Positions 51,796 to 62,400 of a stretch of 64,000 nucleotides of DNA are shown here, one piece after another. This DNA is from Stomoxys calcitrans (lineage: Eukaryota > Arthropoda > Insecta > Diptera > Muscidae): contig NC_081552.1 in assembly GCF_963082655.1 (NCBI RefSeq), positions 122,674,458 to 122,738,457 of the forward strand. Direction: 5' to 3'. How positions within the stretch are numbered: the first letter of the stretch is position 1; the number at the start of each line of letters is the position of its first letter. The notes below the pieces were generated by a model. It searched no databases, was not told the DNA's origin, and saw nothing but the letters and a program-made list of their open reading frames with translations. The translations under genes were made by a program, and so were the position numbers.

Positions 51796-52128
51796 CATAG
51801 TTCGGTCACCGGAAGTAGTAACTGCACCTTTAAAAGAATCGAAAGAGAGTCAGTGAAAATGGGTCTGCAGTAATTGGAGATAAGACACAATGGATGGTAT
51901 CAACTCACAAACGCCCTTTACAACCGATCAGATATAGAAAATAGAGAAAGCTGGCAGCCACAACTATGAGATAGCAAGCAACTTTATCTACCTCGGCACC
52001 GCCGTAATCGAAACGAATGACACCAGTTTTGAAATAAGAAGAATTACTTGTATTAAGCAAGCAGTTTAGAAAGAAGGTCACCTCTCGACAAACGAAGATC
52101 ATGTTGTTATACAGTTCTGAGGCATGGG

Positions 52129-52131
<3 letters not shown>

Positions 52132-52184
<53 letters not shown>

Positions 52185-54201
52185 TATTATTTTAATTGCA
52201 ACTAGCTTTCAATAAGAAGCTAACAAGCAATTTTTTTCAAATTTAACATAATTATCATTGAAAATATGTAAATTTTATATAATCTATCTGAAAATTTATT
52301 TTACATTGGAAACAAAAAGAAAATAAATAAGTTTAAAGCTCATGATATTAAGAGATCATAGGGTTTAGTTCTATTCAGTCTACGTCTGGTACTTGGATCA
52401 TTGAGATTAATGGCTTCTGGATTTACATGAAGGCGTAATCTGGCATCATGTTTCGTTGCTGCAATTGATATTTCCTCTGACACTGTGTTCATGCGGAGGT
52501 CTCTATGGAGATCACTGTTGCGAACATACCAAGGGGCGTTAACTATGCTCATTAGTACTTTATTTTGAAAATTTTGAATCATGTAGATATATTTCTTATG
52601 CGTGCAACCCCATAGTTGGATGCCATATAGCCATATTGGTTTTAATTGTTGATTATATAAAAGTAATTTGTTTTGAATGGAAAGTTCAGATTTCCTGCCC
52701 ATAAGATATTTGAATTTTGACCATTTAATATTAAGTTCTTCGATTTTCTTCTTGACATGCGCTTTCCAGCGTAATTTCGAATCCAGGGTCATACCAAGAT
52801 ATTTCGCATTGTCCGAATAAGGGATACTGACTCCATTTATATGCACGGGGATGTTCCTGGTAGCTTTATTTGTAAAGTTTACATGAACCGACTTCGAATG
52901 GTTCAACTTTATTTGCCAAACAGAGGCCCAACGATTTATTTCATTAAGAGCTTGTTGCAATTTAGTGATTGCTTGCTCCTCTGTATCTGCCACAGCAAGT
53001 ATAGCAGTATCATCCGCAAAAGTTGCAATGACTGAGTTTGGTGGTTCTGGCAAATCGCTAGTGTATAAAAGATATAGGACGGGACCTAGGATACTTCCTT
53101 GAGGCACACCTGTACCAATTTTCTTCATGTCTGAGTAGGAGTCATCCTGTTTAATTCTGAAGAATCTATCCGATAAGAATGATTTTAGAAATTCGACATA
53201 TATTTCAGGCAACATCCTGCTTAATTTCCTTATAAGCCCGACATGGCATACTTTGTCAAAAGCCTGCGACACATCTAAGAATACAGCAGAACATATTTTT
53301 TTATCCTCAAAGCTTTGTTCAATAGTATTAGTTATGCGGTGTATCTGGTCAATAGTTGAATGGGAATTTCTAAAACCAAATTGATGGTCTGGTATGAGAT
53401 TTTTTTCTGCAATAATGGGGTTTAAACGACTCAAAAACAGTTTTTCTAGCAGTTTGGATAACATTGGTAGTAGAGATATTGGTCTATATGAGGTTACCTC
53501 TGTTGTAGGTTTACCTGGTTTAGGTATCATACGGATTTCTGCAATTTTCCAAAAAGTTGGCATTCTTCTTAACTTGAAGCAGGAATTAAATAATTGGGTT
53601 ATTTTAATGATGCAATTATATGTAAGATTTCTTAGTATTTCAGTATTTATTAAGTCGAAACCTGGACATTTCTTTAGCTGCATACGGCCTATTTCTGCAT
53701 ATACCTCACCAACTGTAACATTCTCGATGCTTTGTTCGAAATTTCCTATACCTTCATTACCATTAGTTGGAACTTCATTGTTATTGGAGAAAACGTTCTC
53801 CATGTGTTCTGAAAATATTTGCGCCTTTTCCATATTCGTTTTGGCCCATGATGAGTCATCTTTTCTTATTGGATAATTTCTTGGTAAAGGCCTCTTAACT
53901 CCTTTTGTTGCTTTCCAAAGTGAATAGTCGGTACTTTTATCAGTTGTTAACGACAACAGATGTTGCCTAAGTTCCATATCTCTGAAAAGTTTGGTTTCTG
54001 CACTGAGTTCCTTAGTGATTTTATTTAAGAGTGTCTTGTATGACGGATGTCTAGTTTGCTGCCATTTCTTACGTATTTTGCGTTTCAGTTGAATTTTTTC
54101 TCTAATATATACCGGGTAGGTTTGTTCAGAAGCAGTACTTCGATAATCAGGAGTACTTTGCCATGCGGCTTTCTGAATAGTTGCAGTTGCTGAATAGTTG
54201 C
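52132..54201 (-). mobile_element. 5'-truncated Jockey-like retrotransposon inserted in the RTE-like element
   Basis: Poly(A) tail appears as about 51 T at 52132-52182, then the 3' untranslated region (52183-52339) and ORF2 to 54201. Target duplication AGGCATGGGTAC (plus ambiguous TT) at 52120-52131 and 54202-54213; the RTE reading GSEAWVL continues across it. The 5' edge has a 14-bp direct repeat CTGAATAGTTGCAG (54173-54186 and 54190-54203), the kind of small duplication seen at truncated target-primed insertions. The long pure tail and open frame suggest a young insertion. Confidence 0.95.
52340..54199 (-). pseudogene. Jockey-like ORF2, RT and C-terminal region (5' truncated, otherwise open)
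   Basis: About 620 residues are element-encoded; the open frame runs on into the target to 54358, but those first 52 residues are antisense RTE. Order: Lys-rich linker (REKIQLKRKIRKKWQQTRHP, LLSLTTDKSTDYSLWKATKG, MENVFSNNNE), then RT with RMIPKPGKPTTEVTSYRPIS, LFLSRLNPIIAEKNLIPDHQ, FGFRNSHSTIDQIHRITNTI, AVFLDVSQAFDKV (motif A), GTGVPQGSILGPVLYLLYTS (motif B), and FADD at 53009-53020 (motif C). The tail includes HINGVSIPYSDNAKYLGMTL, RSKLRWKAHVKK-like sequence and ends RRRLNRTKPYDLLIS. The endonuclease is missing. All RT catalytic residues are intact. The end and motif style match the Jockey clade. Confidence 0.9.
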
Positions 54202-54630
54202 AGGCATGGGTACTTATGACAGCAGACGAGGCAGTGCTTGCAGTGTTTGAGAGAAAGATTCTTGGTAAAATACATGGGCCTGTTTGCGTTAATGGATAAT
54301 ATAGGCATCGTATGAACCACGAGCTGTATGACGACGATAGCATAGTTACACGTGTCAAAATACAACGGTTGCGTTTGCTAGGTCATATTGTCAGAATGGA
54401 TGAAGAAGCTCGAGCAAAGAAGTATTTTGAAGGCAAACTCGGCGGTACACACAAACCGGGCCGACTAAAATTCCGATGGAAACATCAAGTAGTCGAAGAC
54501 ACCTTGAAACTTGGTGTCAGAGATTATAAGATGAGCGCAGAAGATCGGCGCGCTTGGAGCGCTATTCTAGGTTCGGCTTGTGGAACAAATGTTCTGTCAT
54601 AGCCAATTAAAGTAAAGTTAAGTAAAGCCA
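54202..54630 (+). pseudogene. C-terminal region of the RTE-like ORF2, displaced by the Jockey insertion
   Basis: AWVLMTADEAVLAVFERKIL, GKIHGPVCVNG then a stop, and the frame 54312-54602: MNHELYDDDSIVTRVKIQRL, RLLGHIVRMDEEARAKKYFE, THKPGRLKFRWKHQVVEDTL, LGVRDYKMSAEDRRAWSAIL. RxLGHVxRM and the GRPKxRW motif are the conserved tail of this ORF2 family. It ends naturally at TAG before the AAAGTAAAGTTAAG tail. Confidence 0.85.
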
Positions 54631-54640
54631 TTATAACTTT

Positions 54641-54860
54641 ATAAACCCACCACCATAGGATGGGGGTATACTAATGTAGTCATTCCGTTTGTAACACCTC
54701 AAATATTTGTCTAAGACCCCATAAAGTACATATATTTTTGATCGTCTTGACGTTCTGTGTCGACCTAACTATGTCCGTCCGAATATGTCATCGAACATTG
54801 CAAATGAGGCATATCGGTTCAGATTTAGATATAGCTCACTTATAATTCAATCTCTTGATT
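54641..54860 (+). repeat. Muscid repeat left-end fragment, R14
   Basis: AAACCCACCACCATAGGATG, GGTATACTAATGTAGTCATT, CATAAAGTACATATATTTTT and GAGGCATATCGGTTCAGATT. Truncated near 54860. Confidence 0.75.
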
Positions 54861-54960
54861 TGACTTCAATCTCTTGACAGACTTCTTAAACTTATATTAC
54901 GTAATTATCTAAGTCTATACTGGACAATTACTTTTACTCTAATAAATTGTATTGTATTGT

Positions 54961-54990
54961 ATCCGCAATTACTTTTTGGGCAACCCAATA
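54961..54990. repeat. Solo mariner terminal repeat
   Basis: ATCCGCAATTACTTTTTGGG followed by CAACCCAA and TA; identical to one end of the MITE/mariner family. No partner end nearby. Confidence 0.85.
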
Positions 54991-55404
54991 CCATAGTTAA
55001 CACAGAGAAGAAATAACTATATTGCTTTTTCGAATGTAAATCACAATAACACATTCAGTTAAAGTAACTGATTTGTTGCAGTACTAACTAAATCAGAAAT
55101 TGTATGCATATGACTGACATCCTCTTTGTTTGTGCTCTGTTTGTAATTTTTAAATAATAAGTAGGTCGTACAACAACTAGAGGCAAAAATAATTTATTTT
55201 TATGCAAATTTTTTATTTATTTTATGCAACCAATAGATTGATTATGAATAACTTCTTTTAATGCTTTTAATAGTATCGTAATCAAGTCAATTACTGAACT
55301 AATAAAATTACTGATCGTTGGTGCTGACAATTAAAACTTATTTACCATTATCATCAATTTATACCTATAATTGAATTTCAACAAATGATTTCTCTGGGTG
55401 TACG
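54991..55404. other. AT-rich spacer
   Basis: No feature supported. Confidence 0.5.
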
Positions 55405-55532
55405 GTCCAAATCGGCCTATAACCCGATAAAGATCCCATAGAAACCGATTTTGAATACATTTTAAGCATAATTCATGGTGGTGGGTTCCCAAGATTCGGC
55501 CGGCCGAACTTAGCACGTTTTCACTTGTTCTG
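55405..55532 (+). repeat. Muscid repeat right-end fragment, R15
   Basis: GTCCAAATCGGCCTATAACC, CATGGTGGTGGGTTCCCAAG, hairpin ATTCGGCCGGCCGAA, ACTTAGCACGTTTTCACTTG. Confidence 0.85.
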
Positions 55533-56005
55533 AATGCGTTTGTTGTTATGCACTTCATTTAAATTTCTTATTTGTTTATAAACTTCTTAGTGTTTAACAA
55601 CTTAATTTGGGGTTGCATTCATCAGACCGATAACGAAATCAGGTGATTTCTTTCAATATTTGTCAGAAAAAAGCACGCTCTTATCGAAAAATAATGTGAG
55701 CTAATTTGAAATTTGATTTTATTTAAAGTCAGCAATTCAAGCACTGTATGTGATTTTTGCACATATGGAAACTGTACAAAGCTTCAGCTAACACTATTTA
55801 TATAATTGTTGAAGTCTATAGCGAGATAACAACAGTCGGACAGAATCACGGACATCGCTTATTTTCCGTAGAATTTCATGGGATATGTAATAAACATGTA
55901 TACTTTGTATGATCGGACATGGATATTTTGATGTGTTGCAAACGGAACGAAAAATGGAAATAAATGTACCCCTCGTCCCATAGTAATGAGTATAAAAGCA
56001 CAAAC
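55533..56005. other. AT-rich spacer
   Basis: No gene recognised. Confidence 0.5.
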
Positions 56006-56007
56006 TA

Positions 56008-56244
56008 TTGGGTTGCCCAAAAAGTAATTGCGGATTTTTCATATAGTCGGCGTTGACAAATTTTTTCACAGCTTGTGACTCTGTAATTGCATTCTTTCTT
56101 CTGTCAGTTATCAGCTGTTACTTTTAGCTTGCTTTAGAAAAAAAGTGTAAAAAAAGTATATTTGATTAAAGTTCATTCTAAGTTTTATTAAAAATGCATT
56201 TACTTTCTTTTAAAAAATCCGCAATTACTTTTTGGGCAAACCAA
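56008..56244. mobile_element. 237-bp mariner-derived MITE (copy 2)
   Basis: Same length, ends and interior as 3481-3717 with few differences (TCATATAGTCGG for TCATATAATCGG; right end GGGCAAACCAA for GGGCAACCCAA). TA duplicates at 56006-56007 and 56245-56246. Only 308 bp from its probable parent mariner. Confidence 0.95.
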
Positions 56245-56246
56245 TA

Positions 56247-56552
56247 TTACTAAGATGTTTATCTTCTTCGCCCACAGTGAACGGAGCGGTTAAAGTTGTA
56301 CCCCGGTAACAACAAAACTAATGTAGATTTGAAATGGGCTTATTTGCCAGATTTCCTTTAAAGAACTGTCAAATAAACCTATTTTAAAGCTTCATTAAGT
56401 TTTGTGAATACGGCCGAAAATATATGAGGAAAAGATCAGCCCCTTGAATTAATAGAATAGAAAAAATATTCGAAACACGTGTGGGAGAAAATTTGGTTAT
56501 ATTAAGATGTGGCTAAAACAAAGGAAATACTTAAGTATAATATGCCAAACTA
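56247..56552. other. Spacer between MITE and mariner
   Basis: No gene recognised; AT-rich. Confidence 0.5.
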
Positions 56553-57429
56553 TTGGGTTGCCCAAAAAGTAATTGCGGATTTGTCAGGTCGGCCAAATGA
56601 AGTTGATGATGACCAAATCAAAGCATTGATCGAATTGGATCGTCATGTAATTGAGCGTGAGATAAGAGAGAAGTTAAATATACCAAAATCAACCGTTCAT
56701 TGTCACATAAAAAGTCTTGGACTGGTGAAAAAGCTTGATATTTGGGCACCACATGTATTGAAAGAAATTCATTTAACAAACCGAATCAACGCTTGTGATA
56801 TGCACCTTAAACGCAATGAATTCGATCCGTTTTTAAAACGAATCATAAGTGGAGATGAAAAATGGATTATTTACAACAACGTTAGCCGAAAACGATCATG
56901 GTCCAAGCATGGTGAACCAGCTAAAACCACTTCAAAGGCTGATATCCACCAAAAGAAGGTTATGCTGTCTGTTTGGTGGGATTGGAAGGGTGTGGTATAT
57001 TTTGAGCTGCTTCTAAGGAACCAAACGATTAATTCGTAAAGGTGTCTTGTTCCACCAGGACAACGCTAGACCGCACACATCTTTGGTCACTCGCCAAAAA
57101 CTGAGTGAGCTTGGCTGGGAACTTTTGATGCATCCACCATATAGCCCTGACCTTGCACCATCAGACTACCATTTATTTCGATCTTTGCAGAACTCCTTAA
57201 ATGGTAAAACTTTCGGCAATGATGAGGCTATAAAATCGCACTTGGTTCAGTTTTTTGCAGATAAAGGCCAGAAGTTCTATGAGCGTGGAATACTAAATTT
57301 GCCAGGAAGATGGCAAAAGGTTATCGAACAAAATGGCAATTATATATTTGATTAAAGTTCATTCTAAGTTTTATTAAAATGCATTTACTTTCTTTTAAAA
57401 AATCCGCAATTACTTTTTGGGCAACACAA
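56553..57429 (+). mobile_element. Internally deleted mariner element
   Basis: 877 bp between TA dinucleotides (56551-56552, 57430-57431), with ends TTGGGTTGCCCAAAAAGTAA and its inverse (one mismatch at the right, CAACACAA). The left terminal repeat joins directly to transposase coding, so the 5' untranslated region and transposase start are deleted. A second deletion lies near 57036. Terminal GTAATTGCGG resembles the cecropia-type mariners (Hsmar1 group); tentative. Confidence 0.95.
56588..57355 (+). pseudogene. Mariner DD34D transposase pseudogene
   Basis: First frame: GRPNEVDDDQIKALIELDRH, VIEREIREKLNIPKSTVHCH (helix-turn-helix), LKRNEFDPFLKRIISGDEKW (first Asp), NNVSRKRSWSKHGEPAKTTS, KVMLSVWWDWKGVVYFELLL and NQTINS. 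Translation upstream of 56588 only reads the terminal repeat, so no true start remains. The second frame resumes with LIRKGVLFHQDNARPHTSLV (second Asp), HPPYSPDLAPSDYHLFRSLQ (third Asp) and WQKVIEQNGNYIFD to the natural stop. Exactly 34 residues separate the last two Asp, giving DD34D. About 25-30 residues are missing between TINS and RKGV, with a frameshift. All three Asp survive, but the protein is broken. It would cut and paste at TA sites. Confidence 0.92.
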
Positions 57430-57667
57430 TAAGTTGTACGATTAAATGATGTTTTAAAAAGTCCATCTAGAGTTCACCAGAGTGCTCCTATGCACAAATG
57501 GCAAAAACTGCAAATTATACATAAATGGGAATCTTTAAAACGGGGCAGCAATGTGCACCATGGCTATATAAGTATAATAAAAATCTGAATTTATTACAAA
57601 TCAAAATTTCGCCGATTTTATTTTAGCACTATATATGGTAATTTAAAAAGTGTTTTTATATACTTAC

Positions 57668-57797
57668 AATATTCCTACTTGCATCCGCTTTGAGGGGATT
57701 TTCCGCAGCCAACATCGCAGAAGAAAACATAATGCAGCAAAGAATGAAATTACCAAAGTTGCTATGGTTGCATAACCAATGACAGAAAACTCGAAAT
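57668..57797 (-). CDS. Candidate host exon encoding a transmembrane segment (partial, unrecognised gene)
   Basis: On the minus strand an open stretch is bounded by a 3' splice-like TTTCAACGTTTAG (ending at 57798) and a 5' splice site GTAAGTATA beginning at 57667. The 130-bp interval would start in phase 1 and end in phase 2 and encodes [20 protein letters not shown] then [20 protein letters not shown]. That is a 24-26-residue hydrophobic helix followed by a basic stop-transfer segment ([11 protein letters not shown]), as in a type I membrane protein. It is not part of any mobile element I can recognise. A possible next exon is a TTTGCAG-preceded stretch at about 57530-57497 that would add some ten residues before a stop, but this is weak. 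Gene identity unknown. Confidence 0.35.
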
Positions 57798-58079
57798 CTA
57801 AACGTTGAAATTTTATAAAAAATAAATAGATATTATTAGAAATTATCATAGTTGTATTAAGTTTGCTTAAAATTATTACATATTGGTATCCAACCATAAG
57901 TTATTCCAATTAAATGCTAAAAGCATTGATAACACATCCGTTCATTTTAGGCTGATTTCACAGCACCGGAACAATTTAAATATTGCGGACCGGAATAATT
58001 TAAATATGTATGTAACATACTTTACTTAACATACTTTACTTTATCCGAACCCAAATATTTACTTTATCCGAACCCAAAT
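57798..58079. other. Unique AT-rich sequence
   Basis: Would be intron or intergenic if the exon at 57668-57797 is real. A short direct repeat TTTACTTTATCCGAACCCAAAT occurs twice near 58030-58080. Confidence 0.4.
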
Positions 58080-58215
58080 GCTACAGAAGGAGAAGAACAA
58101 GTTAAAGCTGAATTCAAAATACCATATACAGAAAGTCTCATAGATGCTGGGCACTTTAGAGAAGAGTGATAGGCGCAAAATGGGACCCAAGTCCAAGTAT
58201 GTAGCGTTGGCTGAC
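58080..58215 (+). mobile_element. Loa-like family A RT-thumb fragment
   Basis: CATAGATGCTGGGCACTTTA, AGAGTGATAGGCGCAAAATG and GGACCCAAGTCCAAGTATGT correspond to the HxCWALCRRAVGxKxGLNP block of family A (compare 42540-42600, 14880-14950). Short and degenerate. Confidence 0.55.
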
Positions 58216-59384
58216 CAATTCTGATATATCCCAGCTAAAACTTAGGGTATATCATTATCTGCAGCATTGCCATTCAGATATACATGTAGCATTACCCTTA
58301 GCATTACATGTAGCTTAAAAAAATGATAAGCAGAGTGACAAAATAATATATTTGAACGAAGAAATTTCTGAGTTTTATCTATGCCTACAAATGAGTCACC
58401 GGAAAGTATATACTTCCTCGGACATAGCCTTGTTAAAGTAATTCGAAAGGATGCTTTAAAATAGGTAGTTGGTACATTTTGCGTAGGCTGGGATGAAGCA
58501 AGTAAATGTACGATTCGTAAGTGAATATTATGTGTCAAATTTCGTGAAGGTCAATGAAAACACAGATAATTTTAGCAATATTAGTCAAAGTCGGGCAAAT
58601 ATATTTTCCAACCAATGCACTATGGTTTCAACCCCAGGTTTTTCTGGCCAAATTTATTTCAGCATTATATTTGTAGTTGTAAATCCTTTATAACTTTGAA
58701 ACTAGAAACCTTATCGTTTTTCAATCTTCTAGCGATTTTTAGTAGAGAATCTAGGCTTTCAAAAAATCTTTGAATTAGCCACCCTGTTCATTCGACTTGA
58801 AAATATAAGCCCCGCTTTGCCTAAAAAATAAATGGTAGGAATAATAGCTTTTTCCAAGTCGAGGCGCGGATTAAGGGTTGATTTTAAATTTATGGTTTTT
58901 TCGGAGAATTTTATGTAGATTACGTATTTGTTATCAGTTTTTATTTTTTTTTTTTCTCATCTTTACAAATCAACCATCTCTAGTGCGTACAAGAACTTCG
59001 TCATTCAGTTAGCAAAATTGATACCAATTAATACTAATGTTGTTCGAGTATGATTTTGAGAAATTCTTAATCGAAATCAGTCCAAATCACTTGTCCAAGT
59101 AAACTGGTTGAGGCTTGTTGTTGTAGTAATTTTTGGTATTTTGGAGGGGAGATATGTATGTAGATAGGTTTTTATTTAGAGAAAGTCACCTTAGTTATAA
59201 ATATAAAATATGTGGTGAAACCGGCTGAAGAAAAGAGTACTGTCAGCAATCTAGTGATCATATTTCTAAGTAATTAAATTGGTAGTCTAGAGCTGGACAG
59301 AGTTCTGTTTCATGCCAATATACGCGCAAAACGAACATTCTAAACTAGTCGACCACTCTCCTTTATAAAACTACTAGCTGAACG
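58216..59384. other. AT-rich unique region, no gene supported
   Basis: CAACCATCTCTAG at about 58973 resembles a hAT terminus but no partner was found. A minus-strand open stretch at 58538-58242 has no recognised domain. Confidence 0.45.
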
Positions 59385-62030
59385 GTCCCGCTCCGCTGCG
59401 CTTTCTTTTATTTTATATTGAACAAAATTATGCATTGAATATGTATTTTCGACAATTAAAAAGCCTTTAGTGAAATACCATCGCTTGACTAACAGTATAA
59501 GAATATAAATGCCTTCATCTGAATCCTATATGATCTTTATTGGTCTATGAATTCGCTCGAAGGCTTAAGAGTCATTAACGTTTGGGTGTTTGATATACTC
59601 TATTCTCAAAAGTCTCTATTTCAGCCGGATATTGTCATGATGTCCGATTTGGGGGTTTTTCGGGGGTGAGGTTGTCCCCTAGACACTTGGCCCTGAAAAA
59701 ATATCGGCATCATGCTCAAAAAACATTTATTTAAACCCCATATTGCCATTGGTTTAAGGGAAGTTTATGGGATAAGGCGCAGAGATGGCCTGTCAGAAAC
59801 AGTGACGTATATGACATACATTTCCGACGTATATTACATACGTCGAAAACGTCGTAAACCTAGCCAAAAAACTAGGTTTCTGACAGAAAAAAAAAATTCG
59901 AACGAAAATATGTCGAATTTTTGATCTGATTAACTAAAAATTTTGGCATAAGTATTAACACTCCATGTACCGTTTCACTTGACACTTCCTCAGATGTCAT
60001 GCATTTTTAACATATGTCGTTTACAACAGCTTTCAAAAAGCAAATTAAAACGGGAGAAGCAAATAATTTTGCAAAAGGATACAAAATAATTGCAATTTCT
60101 AAATATAATTGATGAAAACTAATAATTTATTGATTTTTTGCTTCACAAAAAAATCCTTAAACGTTACTTTATAAATTGACTTGAAATTTGCGTATATTTC
60201 CAATTTATTGTGTGAAAAATGTAAATGCAAAAATTAAAAAAAAAAACTTAATATTACTTTTATTGCGAAATTTTTTTACATAATAACTCTTCTATATACA
60301 ACAAATAAGTGACAATAATATTTGTTAAAAATCAAACTTTTACACTGAGTTATTAAGGTTTATGACGTTTGCGACTTTTTTACGTTTTATACAAGTATAC
60401 GACGTTTTCGACTTTTACAACTTTTTGACAGTCGGAAACCTAAAAAATCGTCTTACGGACCATCTCTGATAAGGCGTCTTCAAACACTTGGGCCCAAAAT
60501 TTGTTCTCTTCGGGGGGTGTTTTGGAAAGGGGCTGTGCCCCAAATACATGGTCCCACATTATGTTATCAGATTCGTTTTCTATTCTCATATACCTTTATT
60601 TGAGCCCCACACTGACGTGGTCGGTAAATATGCTCGATTTAGGGGTGTTTTTGGGGAGTGGGGTAGTCCCCCAAACACTTAGCCCTGAAAATATATCAGC
60701 ATTGTTCTCTCAAATATCATATATTTAAACCCCACATTGGCATTAGCCTCAAAATTGGATATCAAATAAGTTTTCTTGTCTCAAAGCCCTTTTATTTAAC
60801 CCCTTATTGCAAAAGTCAGCAAATATGTCCGGTTTGGGCAATGGGCCCTAAAAAATATCAATACCGAAATCCACTCCGTTTAATACCCAAATAGTCATGG
60901 AGAGCAAATCCGTCCCATTTGGGGGTTGTTATGGGGGTGGAACGTCTCCTTCGGGCAGTTGGTCCCGAATTTTGATATCAGATTCGAGGTTTACTCCCAA
61001 ATACCTTTCACCTTGAGCCACATATTCCCATAGTCTGCAAACATGTCGGGTTTGGGGAGTGTTTTGGGGGATGGGGCGGCCGTTCAGTGACTTGGCTCTG
61101 AAATTATATATCGGAGTCGTGTTCTACTTTAAAATACCTCTTATTACAGTCCCATATTGGATTGGTCAGCAAATACGTCCTATATGTATGGTGTAATGGG
61201 AGTGGTGTGTCCCCATAGACACTTTTTTTCAAATATTGATATCAGATTCCTGCTTTACTCCCAAAGACCTTTCATTTGAGTCCCATATTGCTATGGTCGT
61301 AAATTTGTCCTCTTTTTGAGGGTGTTTTTGAGAGGGGCGGCCCCCTAAACACTTGGCCCACATTTGGATATCAGATTCGTATGCTACACTCAAATACATT
61401 TTATCTAAGCCCCATATTGCCATGGTCAGTAAATAAGTTTTGTTTGGGGGGTGTTTTGGGGAAGGGGTGGAACCCAAGAAACTTGGTTCCACATTTGGAT
61501 ATCAGATTCGTATTCTACTCGCAAATAACTCTCATTTGAGTCCCATATTGCCATGGTCGGTAATTATGTCCGATTTAGGGGTGTTTTGGGGGTTGGAGTG
61601 GTCCCCCAAACACTTGGTCCGACAATTGGATATCAGATACGTTTTCTAATCTTAAATATCTTTCATTTGAATCCCATATTGTCGTGATTGGTGTATATGT
61701 ATATTTGGTAGGTTTTGGGGTGGGTCGCCCCCCCTAGGTACCCCATCCGAAATTTGGATACCAAATTTTTGTTTGTAGGTTAGAGAGCACACAAAATTTC
61801 GATTGAATCGCACCACCCATCTCCGAAATCTGGCGTTTCTGAAAATTAGGGTAAGGGGGAGGGTCCGCTCCCTCACCAGATATCAAAAAATGTAGTACCC
61901 CATTTTCACCACGGGATCATTATGCACCATCTGTGAAAATTTCAAGATAATCGGTTCAGCCGTTTCTGAGTCTATAAGGAACACACAAACAAACAAACAC
62001 AAATTGATTTTTATATATAAGATGTGGGCT
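59385..62030 (+). repeat. Minisatellite element with about 130-bp units, long copy
   Basis: Left end AGCTGAACGGTCCCGCTCCG and CTGCGCTTTCTTTTATTTTA. Array 59640-61730 of GCCCCATATTGCCATGGTCG / TTTGGGGGTGTTTTGGGG / CCCCAAACACTTGGTCC / TGGATATCAGATTCG units; CCCATATT recurs at 61282, 61411, 61542 and 61673 (129-131 bp). Right end GAAAATTTCAAGATAATCGG, TTCAGCCGTTTCTGAGTCTA and CACACAAACAAACAAACACA, then TTTTTATATATAAGA. Interrupted at 59780-60468 by a hAT-type MITE. Opposite in orientation to the short copy at 14110-14835. No protein coding. Confidence 0.85.
59780..60468. mobile_element. 689-bp hAT-type MITE
   Basis: Ends CAGAGATGGCC and GGACCATCTCTG are inverted repeats; 8-bp duplication ATAAGGCG flanks it (59772-59779 and 60469-60476). 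CAGAGATGG-type ends with 8-bp duplications are typical of hAT elements. Subterminal regions carry clustered ACGTCG/CGACGT motifs and a longer imperfect inverted repeat (TCGAAAACGTCGTAAACC against the inverse near 60385-60445). The middle is AT-rich and non-coding, so it depends on a hAT transposase elsewhere. Confidence 0.85.
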
Positions 62031-62204
62031 ATTCAATTATGTTGTTAAAAATTTCGGCGAATTAGTTTAAGGGCTGGTGTCTCGTGAGAAAAAATAGATT
62101 TTGTGATAACTACCCGGTTAATTATATCGAGGGGATAAACATCCTGCTAACAAGCTTAGTTTTCTCGTACACTTTTTTCGTTAAATGAAAAAATTAAATA
62201 AAAT

Positions 62205-62400
62205 GAAAAATATACACTCATTGAAAAAAGTTTGCTGAAAATAACAAACTCTGTCTGCTGAATATTAGTAGTTAATTTTGCTGCTATTTTAGCACTAGTT
62301 CTGCAATTTCAGAGCAGCAGGCTGACTGCTGAAAAGTCTGTTGTTAATTGAAAATGACTGCTGCTTAATTATGAAAGGGATGTTAGGAGGAAAAATAAAA
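62205..62400. repeat. CTGCTG-rich short repeat, possible MITE (second copy)
   Basis: TACACTCATTGAAAAAAGTT, TTGCTGAAAATAACAAACTC and CAGAGCAGCAGGCTGACTGC resemble 8640-8850. Boundaries uncertain. Confidence 0.35.

Larger units (their letters stand above)
49060..54630 (+). mobile_element. RTE-like non-LTR retrotransposon, near full length but nested and decayed
   Basis: After removing the SINE (about 50425-50717) and Jockey copy (52132-54201), about 3.2 kb remains: 5' untranslated region (49060-49509), endonuclease (49510-50424), linker (50735-51180), RT (51180-52120), C-terminal region (54202-54602) and an AAAGTAAAGTTAAGTAAAG tail. The endonuclease has the craniofacial-development-protein-2-like style (TxNVxTLY...LQEMR) known for insect RTE-like elements; the clade name is my inference. 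Same family as 2422-3321, 25960-26401 and 27095-27640. Confidence 0.85.

Noticed and set aside
52132..52182. Poly(T) tract as an assembly gap filler
   Set aside because: It continues into TTATTATTATTTTAATTG and a proper 3' untranslated region, and the flanking duplication confirms it is a retrotransposon tail; its exact length may still be uncertain.
53394..53876. Plus-strand 160-codon open stretch
   Set aside because: Antisense shadow of the Jockey-like RT frame.
58965..58990. hAT terminal repeat (CAACCATCTCTAG)
   Set aside because: No partner end or 8-bp duplication could be found.
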